64,000 bases of DNA from VAZQ01 sp963712565 (lineage in GTDB: Bacteria > Pseudomonadota > Alphaproteobacteria > Rhizobiales > Xanthobacteraceae), in NCBI GenBank assembly GCA_963712565.1, contig CAVQIP010000033.1, positions 1-64,000 on the forward strand. The letters run 5' to 3'. Position 1 is the first letter of the stretch. The number at the start of each line of letters is the position of its first letter. Positions 51,594 through 61,121 of this stretch are shown piece after piece. The notes beneath the pieces are model-generated. The model saw only the letters and a program-made list of their open reading frames with translations, did no database searches and had not been told where the DNA came from. The position numbers and the translations under genes are program-made.

Positions 51594-52947
51594 TGCCCGC
51601 CACATTCGGCCGGCCGAATGCCGCCTCCATCTCGCGGCGCACCTTCACGGCGAGATCGTCGGCATCATAGGCGACGTCGCTCCAGCGCAGGCATTCGCCT
51701 TCCGCGAGGTCGCGTTCGAGCCTGACCTGATGCGCGAGGCCGAGCGGCAGCAAGCCCTCGGCGAGCGAGCGCTCGGCCGGCACCTGCTTGCCCCAGACGC
51801 AGAATCCGCCTTCGCCGTCGAGCACCTCGCCGGCCTTGAGCGCGCGCTTGGCGGTCGCGGCGACGTCGGAGCGGAAGCCGGTGGGCGCGCCGGTCGGCTC
51901 CTTGCGCAACGCGGCGCTGGCGACCGATACGCCGAGCTCGAGCCCGATCATGTGGATCGGGCGGTAGAGCGCGGCATAGCGTCCGCTGCGGTCCGGCAGC
52001 ATGGCGTATTCCTTGAAGCATTGCCGGGCATAGTCGCTCTCGCCCTCGAACACCACGTAGGTGCCGAGCGCGAGGTGATGCGGCACGTCGCGGCCGTCGC
52101 GATAGACCGACGATGTCACCTCGGTGACGCCCGCCTTCTCGAGCGTGCCGCCGGCCGCTTGCGGCTTGCACACCTCGGCGAGCTCGAAACGCGTCGCAGG
52201 CGGGAAGCGCAAGCCGTCGCTCTGCGGCAGCAGGCCGGTCGCGTTGCAGACCGCGGTCATCTCGATGCCGGATTTGGTGCCGTCAACGAAGCTGTTGAAC
52301 ATTTTCGGATTGATCGAACTGCGGTCCGCGATCGACAGGTATTTGTCGAGAATGTCCCACACGGTGTCGGGCGTGGAGCGATGATAGTGCGGCTCGTAGC
52401 GCGTGCCCTTGCCGGCCGCGATCACCGTGAAGCCGCAGGTGCGCGCCCAGTCGACATGCTCGCAAACGAGCGCGGGCTGGTCGCCCCAGGCCAGGCTGTA
52501 AACCACGCCCGCGCTTTTCGCCCTGCGCGCGAGCAAAGGGCCCGCGAGCGCGTCGGCCTCGACATTGACCATGACGATATGCTTGCCGTGGGCGATCGCG
52601 CCCAAGGCATGGCGGATGCCGGCTCCGGGAACGCCGGTCGCCTCGACGATCACTTCGATCTCGGGAAAGGCGATCACGGCCTCGGCGTCGGGGGTGACAT
52701 GGATGCGGCCGGTCTTGAACGCATCGCCCAACGACTTCGCCGAAATCGACGGCTCGTCCCATCCGGCCGTGCGCAACTGGCGCAGCGCGCGCGCAACGTC
52801 AAGATCGGCGACGGCGACGACCCGCAGTCCGCGGGTGGTCCGGGCCTGGGCGAGAAACATGGTGCCGAACTTGCCCGCCCCGATCAGGCCAACGGTTACC
52901 GGACGGCCGGCGGCCTCCCGTTCGAGCAGCATGGCGTGGAGATTCAC
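51571..52947 (-). CDS. Homoserine dehydrogenase-like oxidoreductase with SAF domain
   Basis: 458 residues. N-terminal NAD(P)-binding domain (PVTVGLIGAGKFGTMFLAQA, LRVVAVADLDVARALRQL, EVIVEATGVPGAGIRHALG), a central domain (FNSFVDGTKSGIEMTAVCNA, LALGTYVVFEGESDYARQ) and a C-terminal SAF domain (TAKRALKAGEVLDGEGGFCV, VRLERDLAEGECLRWSDV). Proteins of this layout are annotated as homoserine dehydrogenase-like or FlgA-like, and several act in unusual sugar or acid catabolism. It converges on npdG. Reaction unknown. Confidence 0.82.
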   Translation of the reverse strand: MNLHAMLLEREAAGRPVTVGLIGAGKFGTMFLAQARTTRGLRVVAVADLDVARALRQLRTAGWDEPSISAKSLGDAFKTGRIHVTPDAEAVIAFPEIEVIVEATGVPGAGIRHALGAIAHGKHIVMVNVEADALAGPLLARRAKSAGVVYSLAWGDQPALVCEHVDWARTCGFTVIAAGKGTRYEPHYHRSTPDTVWDILDKYLSIADRSSINPKMFNSFVDGTKSGIEMTAVCNATGLLPQSDGLRFPPATRFELAEVCKPQAAGGTLEKAGVTEVTSSVYRDGRDVPHHLALGTYVVFEGESDYARQCFKEYAMLPDRSGRYAALYRPIHMIGLELGVSVASAALRKEPTGAPTGFRSDVAATAKRALKAGEVLDGEGGFCVWGKQVPAERSLAEGLLPLGLAHQVRLERDLAEGECLRWSDVAYDADDLAVKVRREMEAAFGRPNVAGITSAESR

Positions 52948-53042
52948 GGGACGCCTCGACCTCGCTCCGCTTTCGTAACCGGGCGGGCGGGATCATCGCC
53001 CGCGCCGCGGCAAGCAGCGGGGGGAGTCATAGCACTACGCCA

Positions 53043-53675
53043 TTACTGGCACACCGCGCGCGTGACGAAAATCTCCGTCAGACATTCGTTGTCGTTGGGC
53101 GTGCGTTTTTCCAGCAGCACCTTTGCCGGGCATTTCTGCTCCGATTGGGTGTCGAGGCTCCTGCCGGTCTGGAATCCCTTGCCGCGACAAAGCGCATTGG
53201 CCGCCTCCTGGCAATCGTGGCCGCCGTTCTGCGCCCGCGCGCAACGCTCGCGCGCGGTCACGACGCGGGTGTTGGGCAATCCGATTACCGCGTCGGTCGC
53301 GTCCTTGGCGGCGTCGCGCGTTCCCTTGCCCAATTTGTCGAATGTCTCCTGGGCGCCTTGCAGGTCCGATTTGAACCTGGTCGTGCCCTCCTGCAGCCAG
53401 TGCCCGAACGTCTCGATCGGGTCCGGCTTGAGACCCAAATTCGGCAGCAGCAGCGGCGGCGGGGGAAGCAGGCCGAGCCCGCTTGGGCTCTGGCCTTGGC
53501 CCTGACTTGCGCCCTGACTTGGATTCTGACCCGGATCCCGACCTGGGTTTTGATTCGGCAACTGGCCTTCCTGCGCCATCGCGGAAAACACCAGCAACAG
53601 CGCGCAGGCAGCGACCAGCACGCGCGCCGCGCCCGCTGAGCCTCGAACTCCGATTGTTCCCGGATGGCTGGTCAT
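53043..53675 (-). CDS. Secreted hypothetical protein, Cys-rich C-terminus
   Basis: About 210 residues from the ATG at 53675, which puts a signal peptide (AARVLVAACALLLVFSAMAQ) near the N-terminus; an upstream start at 53750 is possible. A low-complexity Gln/Asn/Pro/Gly stretch (residues about 40-85) is followed by a helical part (FDKLGKGTRDAAKDATDAVI) and a C-terminal domain with six cysteines (ARERCARAQNGGHDCQEAAN, ALCRGKG, SEQKCPAK, NECLTE, RAVCQ). Similar exported proteins are familiar in Bradyrhizobiaceae, but the function is unknown. Confidence 0.7.
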   Translation of the reverse strand: MTSHPGTIGVRGSAGAARVLVAACALLLVFSAMAQEGQLPNQNPGRDPGQNPSQGASQGQGQSPSGLGLLPPPPLLLPNLGLKPDPIETFGHWLQEGTTRFKSDLQGAQETFDKLGKGTRDAAKDATDAVIGLPNTRVVTARERCARAQNGGHDCQEAANALCRGKGFQTGRSLDTQSEQKCPAKVLLEKRTPNDNECLTEIFVTRAVCQ

Positions 53676-53765
53676 CACGAGCCCCGTTGCGATCACAGCC
53701 GCCGGCAGGCTGCGCACGGGCCATGGCAAAATTGAGGAGCGATGGAACAATCAGAATGGAACCAA

Positions 53766-54404
53766 TCAGAACAGGTAGACCGCGGCGATGATGCCGGCGA
53801 CTAGCACCACTGCGAAACTCGTCGCCCAGAAGGTCAGCCGCTCTTCGATGATTGTGCGGGCCTGATCGCCGTAACGGTTGAGCAGGAACGCCAACGCATA
53901 AAATCGCATGCCACGAGTGACCAGCGACAGCACGACGAATAGGAAGAAATTGTAACCAGCGAAGCCCGATGTGATGGTCACGAGCTTATAGGGAATCGGC
54001 GTCAGGCCTTTGATCAGGATGACCAAGGTGCCCCAATGCGCGTAGGCTTCGCGAAATGCTTCGACTTTGCTGCCGTAGCCGTAGAGCTGGATGAGCCAGT
54101 GCCCGACCGAGTCGTAGAGCACGGCGCCGATGAAATAGCCGAGCACCCCGCCGGCGACCGAGGTCAAGGTGCACACAGTGGCGAAGAACCAGGCCCTGTC
54201 CGGACGCGCGAGCGCCATGGGGATGAGCATGGCGTCGGGCGGAACCGGGAAGAACGAGCTTTCCACGAACGAGACGGTGCCCAGCAGCCACGTCGCGTGC
54301 GGCTTGTCGGCGGCGGCGATGCACCAGTCGTAGAGGCGGCGAAGCAATCCGGGCTTGCGCAGAGCGTATCCCGCCTCCGGTCGGTCAGCCGTGCTCAACC
54401 CCAT
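53766..54404 (-). CDS. YqaA/DedA family (SNARE-associated) membrane protein
   Basis: 212 residues. Family features: SFVESSFFPVPPDAMLIPMA (re-entrant loop), GGVLGYFIGAVLYDSVGHWL, and the conserved LIKGLTPIPYKLVTITSGFA followed by RGMRFYALAFLLNRYGDQAR. YqaA/DedA proteins are linked to lipid scrambling or carrier recycling and envelope homeostasis; precise substrate not established here. The gene stands between a secreted protein gene and hisE, all on the minus strand. Confidence 0.9.
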   Translation of the reverse strand: MGLSTADRPEAGYALRKPGLLRRLYDWCIAAADKPHATWLLGTVSFVESSFFPVPPDAMLIPMALARPDRAWFFATVCTLTSVAGGVLGYFIGAVLYDSVGHWLIQLYGYGSKVEAFREAYAHWGTLVILIKGLTPIPYKLVTITSGFAGYNFFLFVVLSLVTRGMRFYALAFLLNRYGDQARTIIEERLTFWATSFAVVLVAGIIAAVYLF

Positions 54405-54524
54405 GCATCATCCCCGTTCACCGCTGTCGGTTTAATCCGACTTGCGCAGTTAAACATGTCCGAAATGGGGTAAAAACCCGCTTGCGGCGGCGCGCCCTCG
54501 ACCTCGTCGGCCGTCGTCCGAAAT

Positions 54525-54905
54525 TCAGTGCCGCTTGCGGGCGCGGCTGCGGTCGAGTGCGACGACCTTGCGCCGCGGGGAGGCGTCAGGGCGGTCCTTC
54601 GGAAGCTTCTCGGCGATTCCCAGCAGCCGCTCGCGGCGGTGCATTTCCGTCCAGACGTCCTTGGGATGAACGCCGGAGGCGACCCATAGCACCACGAGGT
54701 TGTAGAGCAGGTCGGCGCTCTCGCGCACCACGGCATCGGTATCGCCGTGCATCGCATCGATCACCACCTCGACCGCTTCCTCGGCCAGCTTCTTGGCCAT
54801 CTTGCTGCGGCCCGCGCGCAGCAGCCGTGCCGTCCGCGAGGTTGCCGGATCGGCAGTGCGGGCAGCCAGGACGGCCTGGTAGAGGCGATCAAGCGAATCA
54901 CTCAT
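54525..54905 (-). CDS. hisE: Phosphoribosyl-ATP pyrophosphohydrolase-type protein
   Basis: 126 residues of the MazG-like HisE family: LDRLYQAVLAARTADPATS, KMAKKLAEEAVEVVIDAMHG with the metal-binding EEAxE, and VVRESADLLYNLVVLWVASG with ExxD. It hydrolyses phosphoribosyl-ATP in histidine synthesis. It is not beside other his genes here, and it has a C-terminal basic extension (DASPRRKVVALDRSRARKRH) beyond the usual end, so it may be a second, HisE-like copy rather than the biosynthetic one. Confidence 0.85.
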   Translation of the reverse strand: MSDSLDRLYQAVLAARTADPATSRTARLLRAGRSKMAKKLAEEAVEVVIDAMHGDTDAVVRESADLLYNLVVLWVASGVHPKDVWTEMHRRERLLGIAEKLPKDRPDASPRRKVVALDRSRARKRH

Positions 54906-55328
54906 GCCGGATCAGAATAACGCCGGGAAGGGAAGAGTGGGTTAACGATTAAGGGGGGAATGCGGCCAGGGGCCGGCGCCGAGCGCATTAAAGCAGGGCC
55001 GGCGCCGCCCGAGGGCGACGCCGGCTTGCGCACGCGCATTCACGCAACTCACTCGAACTCGACTGACGCAACCCATGTCACGCGCCGGCTCGCCGCCCGC
55101 GACAGATGCGGCGAGGCTCCCGGGGGGAACCCGTGGACCAGGCGGCGATTCGCCGGCCTTCGGGATCTAGGCGCAGGTCGCGGCGCAATCATGCCGCCGG
55201 CAGCTAATATTTTCGTAATGTACGCGGTTCGATCGCCGCTCGCCGCCGGCGCGCCGACACTCCCCCGCCACTCCTGCTGAGGTTACGCCCTGCTGTTCGG
55301 ACCACCGCGCTCCGGTTCTCCGGACCTT
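54906..55328. other. Intergenic region between putA and hisE
   Basis: No credible gene. Contains a GC-rich hairpin, GCCGGCG (54998-55004) with CGCCGGC (55019-55025), which could help end transcription from putA, but no T-run follows. The rest is featureless, GC-rich sequence. Confidence 0.45.
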
Positions 55329-58300
55329 TCATCCGTCGTCCGCAACCAGCAGCGAGGCGTTGCCGCCGACGGCGGCGGTATTGATGGTCACCACCTGCTC
55401 GGTGGCAAACCGCCTGAGGTAATTCGGGCCGCCCGCCTTCGGTCCGGTGCCGGAGAGCAAGGTGCCGCCGAACGGCTGGGTCCCCACCACCGCCCCGATC
55501 ATGCTGCGGTTGACGTAGACATTGCCGTGGGCGAGCCGCCCGACGACGTGCTCGATGGTGGCGTCGATGCGGGAATGGATGCCGAGCGTAAGGCCGTAGC
55601 CGTTGTCCGCGATCGCGTCGAGCAGCGCATCGAGCCGGTCGGCGCGCCAGCGCACGACATGCAGGATCGGCCCGAACACCTCCTCGCGGAGATCACGCGC
55701 GCGCTCGAGCGCGATGATGGTCGGCGGCACATAGGTCCCGCTCGTCGGCAATGACGTGAACCGGTCCCAGCGGAAGCGCACGCGGCCGCGGCCTTCCTGC
55801 TCGGCAATCCAGCGGTCCAGCCGGTCCTTGGCCTCGGCATCGATCACCGGCCCGACATGGGTCGAGGGCTCGCGCGGATCGCCGAGCTTGAGCTCGCGCG
55901 CGGCGCCCGCGATCATCTCGACGATGGGCCCGGCCACATCCTCCTGCACGCACAGCAAGCGCAGCGCCGAGCAGCGCTGGCCGGCGGAACGAAAGACCGA
56001 GGTGACGACGTCATCGGTGACCTGCTCCGGCAGCGCGGTGGCATCGACGATCATCGGATTGATGCCGCCGGTCTCCGCGATCAGCGGCACCAGGGGCGCG
56101 TCCTTGGCCGCGAGCGAGCGGTTGATCGCGCGCGCGACTTCGGTCGAGCCGGTGAAGGCGACGCCGGCGACGCGAGGATCGGCCACGAGCGCGGCGCCGA
56201 CCTTGCCGTCGCCGGGAACGAGGTGGAGCACGCTCGCCGGGATGCCGGCTTGGTGCAGGATGCGCACCGCCTCGGCCGCGATCAACGGCGTCTGCTCGGC
56301 CGGCTTCGCCACCACCGCGTTGCCGGCGGCGAGTGCGGCGCTGATCTGGCCGACAAAGATCGAGAGCGGAAAGTTCCATGGGCTGATGCAGACGAAGACG
56401 CCGCGGCCGCGGTACCGCAGCTCGTTTGCTTCGCCGGTGGGGCCGGGCAACGGCTGCGGGGCGAGCGTGCTCCGCGCCTCGGCTGCGTAGTAGCGGCAGA
56501 AATCGACCGTCTCGCGCATTTCCGCCACCGCGTCGTCGAGGGTCTTGCCGCCCTCCGCTTGCAACAGCGCGATCAGCCGGCCGCGGCGCGCCTGCAGGAG
56601 ATCGCTCGCGCGTTCGAGCACGGCGGCGCGGATGTCGCGGGTGGTCGCCGCCCAGGCGGCAAAACCTGTCGCCGCCGCCGCCATGGCGGCCGCGGCAACG
56701 GCGTCGTTGCCCTCGCTCACGTGGCCGATCGCGTTGCCGTCGATCGGCGAAAGCACCGCGCGCGCGGGACCGGGCCGGGCGGCGCCGTCGATGAGCGCAA
56801 CCGCCTCGCCCGGGGCGTCGCCAGCGCGGATGTCGGCGAGCAGCGCCTCGAGGCTCGCCCGGTCGCCGAACTCGACGCCGAGGGAATTGCGCCGCTGCGG
56901 CCGGTAGAGGTCGGGGGGCAAGGGAATTTTCGGGATTGCGGGCGTGACGCGCGTCGCCGATGCGGTCCTGCGGGCGCTCGAGGATCGACGCGATCGGCAC
57001 CGCCGGATCGGCGGCAACCGACACGAAAGAGGAATTGGCGCCGTTCTCCAGCAGGCGCCGCACGAGATAGGCCAGGAGATCGCGGTGGCCGCCGACCGGC
57101 GCGTAGACCCGGCAGGCTGCGTCCGGATGGTCCGCGAGCACGAGCTCGTAAAGCGCCTCGCCCATGCCGTGCAGCCGTTGAAATTCGTAGCCTGCGACCC
57201 CGCCGGCATCCTCGATCACGCTCGCCACGGTGAGCGCATTGTGGGTGGCGAATTGCGGGTAGAGCCGCGCCCGCGCGGCCAGCAGCTGGCGCGCGCAGGC
57301 GCTGTAGCAGATGTCGGTCATCGCCTTGCGGGTGAACACGGGATAGTCGGCAAGCCCGCGCTCCTGGGCGCGCTTGACCTCGGTGTCCCAGTAGGCGCCC
57401 TTGACCAGCCGCACCATCAAACGGCACCCGAGTGCGCGCGCGCTTTCGTCCAGCCACTCGATCACCGCCGGAGCGCGCTTCTGATAGGCCTGCACCGCGA
57501 CGCCCGAATCCGTCCCAGCCGCGCAGCGAGGGGTCGGCGAGCACCGCCGCGATCACGTCGAGACTGAGCTCCAGCCGGTCCGCCTCCTCGGCATCGACGG
57601 TGAAATTGAGCTCATGCTCGCGCGCCTTGCGGGCAAGCTCGCGCACCTTCGGCACCAATTGGGCGAGCACGCGATCCCGCGATATCGCCTCGAAGCGCGC
57701 ATCGAGCGCGGAGAGCTTGACCGAAATGCTGGGGCGATCGGGCGGCACGCTGGCGCCGGCGCTGGCGCCGATGGCATCGATGGCGCCGGCATAGGAGGCG
57801 AAATAGCGCTCGGCGTCGGCCGCGGTGCGCGCCGCCTCCCCCAACATGTCGAAGGAATAGCGCAGCCCGCGATGGGTGCCGGCGCGCGCGAGCGCCTCCT
57901 CGATCGTCTGCCCGAGGACGAAATGCGAGGCCAGAAGCCGCATCGCCTGGCGCGTGGCGGCGCGCACGGCGGGAAGGCCGAGGCGCTTGATCAGGCTTTC
58001 CAGGATCGTGTCCGGCGTCTCCCCGGGATGGATGATGCGGGCGGTGATGCCGAGCGTCCAGGCCGAGGCCGAAACGATGAGCGCGCTCGACTTGACGTTG
58101 TGGGACGACCAGTCGCCGGTCGCGAGCTTGTCCTCGATCAGCCGGTCGGCGGTCGCGGCATCCGGCACCCGCAGCAGCGCTTCCGCCAGCACCATCAGCG
58201 CGAGCCCCTCCTTGGTCGAGAGCGAGTAGGCATGGAGGAAGTCCTCGATGCCGCCGAGCCCGCCCGCCCTCGCCCGGATCCCCTCGATGAGACGGGTTGC

Positions 58301-58453
58301 ATAGGCGTCGATGCGCCGTTCGGCGTCGACCGCACGGGTGACCGCATCCAGCAGCCCGACCGCGATCGCCGCGTCGGGCGGCGCGTAGGGAGCATGGAAC
58401 TCGGGTGCGGCGTCTACATCCGCAGCGGGGGACACGTTGATGTCCGTGGTCAT
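55329..58453 (-). CDS. putA: Bifunctional proline/P5C dehydrogenase, two frameshifts
   Basis: Oxidises proline to glutamate in two steps. The ATG at 58453 begins MTTDINV. The FAD-dependent proline dehydrogenase half has SISVKLSALDARFEAISRDR and ELNFTVDAEEADRLELSLDV, then MVRLVKGAYWDTEVKRAQE. The aldehyde dehydrogenase half has ISPWNFPLSIFVGQISAALA, the nucleophile segment SAGQRCSALRLLCVQEDVA and VGTQPFGGTLLSGTGPKAGG. Extra bases near 57503 (after WDGFG) and near 56938 (before IPKIPLP) each shift the frame; total length rejoined is about 1,040 residues, normal for PutA without a DNA-binding domain. As written only fragments could be made. Confidence 0.93.
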
Positions 58454-58698
58454 GAGCGGGTCGCGCCTCGGCCGCCGTCGTTCAATCTTAACAATGGTTA
58501 ACTTCGCCGCGCTGGCACAATAACGCGCGCGCAGGGACAAAAGGGGTGGGGCGCGGTGTTCGAAACTGTGTGAAGGACGGGGCCGAATTGCGATCCGGCC
58601 TTGCTCTTTGCGCCATCATGTTCTTTCCTGACCGCTCAATCACGAGCGCGGCCGGGCGAGGCGGGAGCCGAAGATTTGTAGAGGGAGTACGGCAACCC

Positions 58699-59733
58699 AT
58701 GGGCCTCCTCGATCTCACGCGGATAGGTCGGCCCGCCTATCTGGTCGCGGCAGCGTTCGCGCTCGTGGCCGCCTGGCCCGCGGCGGCGCAGACCGGCATC
58801 AGGTTCTCGCTTGACGGGCGGCTGGAAGGGCCGGAAGCGCTCCTCCTTCTCCCGCAGGGCAAGGGCTACTTCAAGGCCGCGGGGCTGGACGTCACCGTCG
58901 ACGACGCCGCCACGGTGCTCGAGCCGATCACCCGCGTCGCCAGCGGCGGCTATGACATGGCCTTTGCCGACATCAACGCGCTCATCAAGTATCGCGACCA
59001 GAACCCGTCGGCGCCGATCAAAGCGATATTCATGGTCTACAACAAGCCGCCTTACGCCATCGTGGCGCGCAAGAGCCGCGGCATCACCGAGCCCAAGCAG
59101 CTCGAGGGGAGGAAGCTCGGCGCTCCGCCCGCCGGGGCCACGTTCGCGCAATGGCCGCTGTTCGCCAAGCTCAACAACATCGACGTGTCGAAGGTGACGA
59201 TCGAGAACATCGGCATTCCGGTGCGGGCGCCGATGCTCGCCGCCGGCCAGATCGACGCGGCGCTCGGCTATTCGTTCCGGGTCTATGTCGACCTCAAGGA
59301 TCGCGGCGTGCCGGTCGACGACATCGTGCTGATGCCGATGGCGGATTACGGCCTCAAGCTGTACGGCAACGCCATCATCGTGAACACCAAGTTCGCCGCC
59401 GAGAAGCCGGAGGCGGTCACGACGTTCCTGCAGGTGTTCCTGAAAGCTCTCAAGGAGACCATCAGGCACCCGACCGAGACCGTGGATCTGATCGCGCGGC
59501 GCGACGACGGGGTGAAAAAGGACGTCGAGCTCGAGCGCCTGCGCATGGCAATCAGGGACAATATCATCACGCCCGAGGTGAGAGCCAACGGCTTCGGCGC
59601 GATCGACGTCGCGCGGCTCGACGCGTCGATCGAGCAGCTTGCGCTGGTCCATAGCTTCAAGGCCAAACCGAGAGCGGAAGATATCTTCAACGCCTCGTTC
59701 CTGCCGCCGGCGAGCGAGCGCAGGGTCAACTAG
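58699..59733 (+). CDS. ABC transporter substrate-binding protein (NMT1/SsuA-like)
   Basis: 344 residues from the ATG at 58699. Signal peptide (LVAAAFALVAAWPAAAQ), then the NMT1/THI5-like fold: IRFSLDGRLEGPEALLLL, LPQGKGYFKAAGLDVTVDDA, ASGGYDMAFADINALIKYRD, ARKSRGITEPKQLEGRKLGA and FLQVFLKALKETIRHPTETV. Binds small organic sulphonate, pyrimidine-like or similar ligands for import; ligand not readable. Permease and ATPase genes are not in the window. It converges with the LysR gene, while putA is divergent. Confidence 0.9.
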   Translation: MGLLDLTRIGRPAYLVAAAFALVAAWPAAAQTGIRFSLDGRLEGPEALLLLPQGKGYFKAAGLDVTVDDAATVLEPITRVASGGYDMAFADINALIKYRDQNPSAPIKAIFMVYNKPPYAIVARKSRGITEPKQLEGRKLGAPPAGATFAQWPLFAKLNNIDVSKVTIENIGIPVRAPMLAAGQIDAALGYSFRVYVDLKDRGVPVDDIVLMPMADYGLKLYGNAIIVNTKFAAEKPEAVTTFLQVFLKALKETIRHPTETVDLIARRDDGVKKDVELERLRMAIRDNIITPEVRANGFGAIDVARLDASIEQLALVHSFKAKPRAEDIFNASFLPPASERRVN

Positions 59734-59849
59734 GCGGCCACTCCCTCAACCGGAATCAGCACGGGCAAGCGCATCGCCTGCGACGGGCAATTGTCTTGCT
59801 CGCAGGAAGTATTCGATCGCCGGGGTCGAACCCAGCCGCTGGAGCGACG

Positions 59850-60779
59850 CTAATGCCCCGATCCGCTCGCCCGCGCCGGGGCGAGGTCGGGCACGGTGGC
59901 GGCGCCTCCCGTCTTCACCTGGAGCTGCGGGCGCAACACCGACGCGATCTCATCCGCGAGTTCCTGGAGTGCCTCGCGGTTGCCGCCCTGACGCAGGTAG
60001 ATCCCGCAGTAGAGCTGCGGCAGTTCAGGAAGCGGTGCGTCTTCCCAGATCGAGAGCGAGGTCTGCGCAACGCGGCCGCGCGGCAGCACCATGATGCCGA
60101 GTCCGGCGACGACCGCCGCCTCCAGGCTCGCGATGCTGCGCGAAGTGAACACGAAGTCGCAGTCGCGTCCAACACGATGCAGCGCGTTCACCGCCGTATA
60201 GCGACAGGAACAATCCTCGCCGAAGGACACCAGCGGCACCGGCGCGTTGGGGTCGAGCTGCGTCGATTCGCTACGCACCCACACCGCCTGGTCGATCCAC
60301 AAATGATGCGCCTCGATCGACGGCTTCGAGTTTGCGATTGCCACCGCGAGATCGACGTCGCCTTGCCGCAGCCCGCGCAACATGTTTTCGAAGCTCGTCG
60401 CGCTCACGGTGAAGCGGATGTCCGGCCAGCGCTTACGAAACTGCGCCAAGGTCGCCGGAATCTTCACGCCGGCGAAATCGCCGGGGATGGCGACGCGCAG
60501 CGTCTGCGCCGTCGGCAGGCGGCCGCTGAGCTGCGCGATCTGATCGTTGATCGACAGCATCCGGCGTGCGTGGGTGACGAGCATCTCGCCCCGTGGCGTC
60601 AGGCTCACGCCAGGCGCGCTCTTGTCGAGAAGCTCGTAGCCGAGAAGAAATTGCAGCCTTTTGATCTGCGCGCTGACCGCCGGCTGAGTGACGCCGAGGG
60701 ATTGCGCAGCCTTGGTGAAGCTGCGGTGATCGACCACGGACACGAGTGTCCGCAGCAGTTCGGTCGGAATGTTCAACAT
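59850..60779 (-). CDS. LysR family transcriptional regulator
   Basis: 309 residues from the ATG at 60779. N-terminal winged helix-turn-helix (LLRTLVSVVDHRSFTKAAQS; LGVTQPAVSAQIKRLQFLLG; GVSLTPRGEMLV) and a C-terminal effector domain (LRVAIPGDFAGVKIPATLAQ; FENMLRGLRQGDVDLAVAIA; SLEAAVVAGLGIMVLPRG). Similar to the LrhA/HexA-like subgroup in the ligand domain, but the effector is unknown. It is divergent from ndvA; a 7-bp inverted repeat at 60818-60833 lies 39 bp upstream of its start. Confidence 0.93.
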   Translation of the reverse strand: MLNIPTELLRTLVSVVDHRSFTKAAQSLGVTQPAVSAQIKRLQFLLGYELLDKSAPGVSLTPRGEMLVTHARRMLSINDQIAQLSGRLPTAQTLRVAIPGDFAGVKIPATLAQFRKRWPDIRFTVSATSFENMLRGLRQGDVDLAVAIANSKPSIEAHHLWIDQAVWVRSESTQLDPNAPVPLVSFGEDCSCRYTAVNALHRVGRDCDFVFTSRSIASLEAAVVAGLGIMVLPRGRVAQTSLSIWEDAPLPELPQLYCGIYLRQGGNREALQELADEIASVLRPQLQVKTGGAATVPDLAPARASGSGH

Positions 60780-61121
60780 GCCCCAAGCCGTTTCGGGCAA
60801 ACGATTGCCCTGCCCATGCGATCACATGATCGCGCTGTGGACGAATGTGTGCTCAATTTCGGCCAAGTCAAGCGCAGCAATAAACGTTGTCAAACTGACT
60901 AAAATCGGCAAATATTGTGTCGTCAACCTTGCCGATGCTTTCGGGACGGGCACAATCATCACGCACAGGGGGATTCGTTGCTTGCGCGGCAGCCATCGAC
61001 GTCGCTTTCGACCGCGGCGAACGCGCTATCGGGCGTGCTCCGGTCCGGTGCATGCGCGGGGCTTTGCCTTAAAAGTGACGCCCCGGCGAACTAGAGTTCC
61101 GCGTCTGCCGATGTCGGCCTC
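60780..61121. other. Divergent intergenic region LysR/ndvA
   Basis: No gene recognised. More AT-rich than its surroundings around 60840-60930, as expected for promoters. Contains the inverted repeat at 60818-60833. Confidence 0.5.
60818..60833. promoter_or_regulatory. Candidate LysR-type operator
   Basis: GCGATCA-CA-TGATCGC, a perfect 7-bp inverted repeat with a 2-bp centre, 39 bp upstream of the lysR start. LysR regulators commonly bind interrupted palindromes in the divergent region and repress themselves, so autoregulation is plausible; inference. Confidence 0.35.

Noticed and set aside
51730..53505. 591-codon plus-strand frame over the SAF-domain dehydrogenase gene
   Set aside because: No domain; explained by codon bias of the opposite-strand gene.
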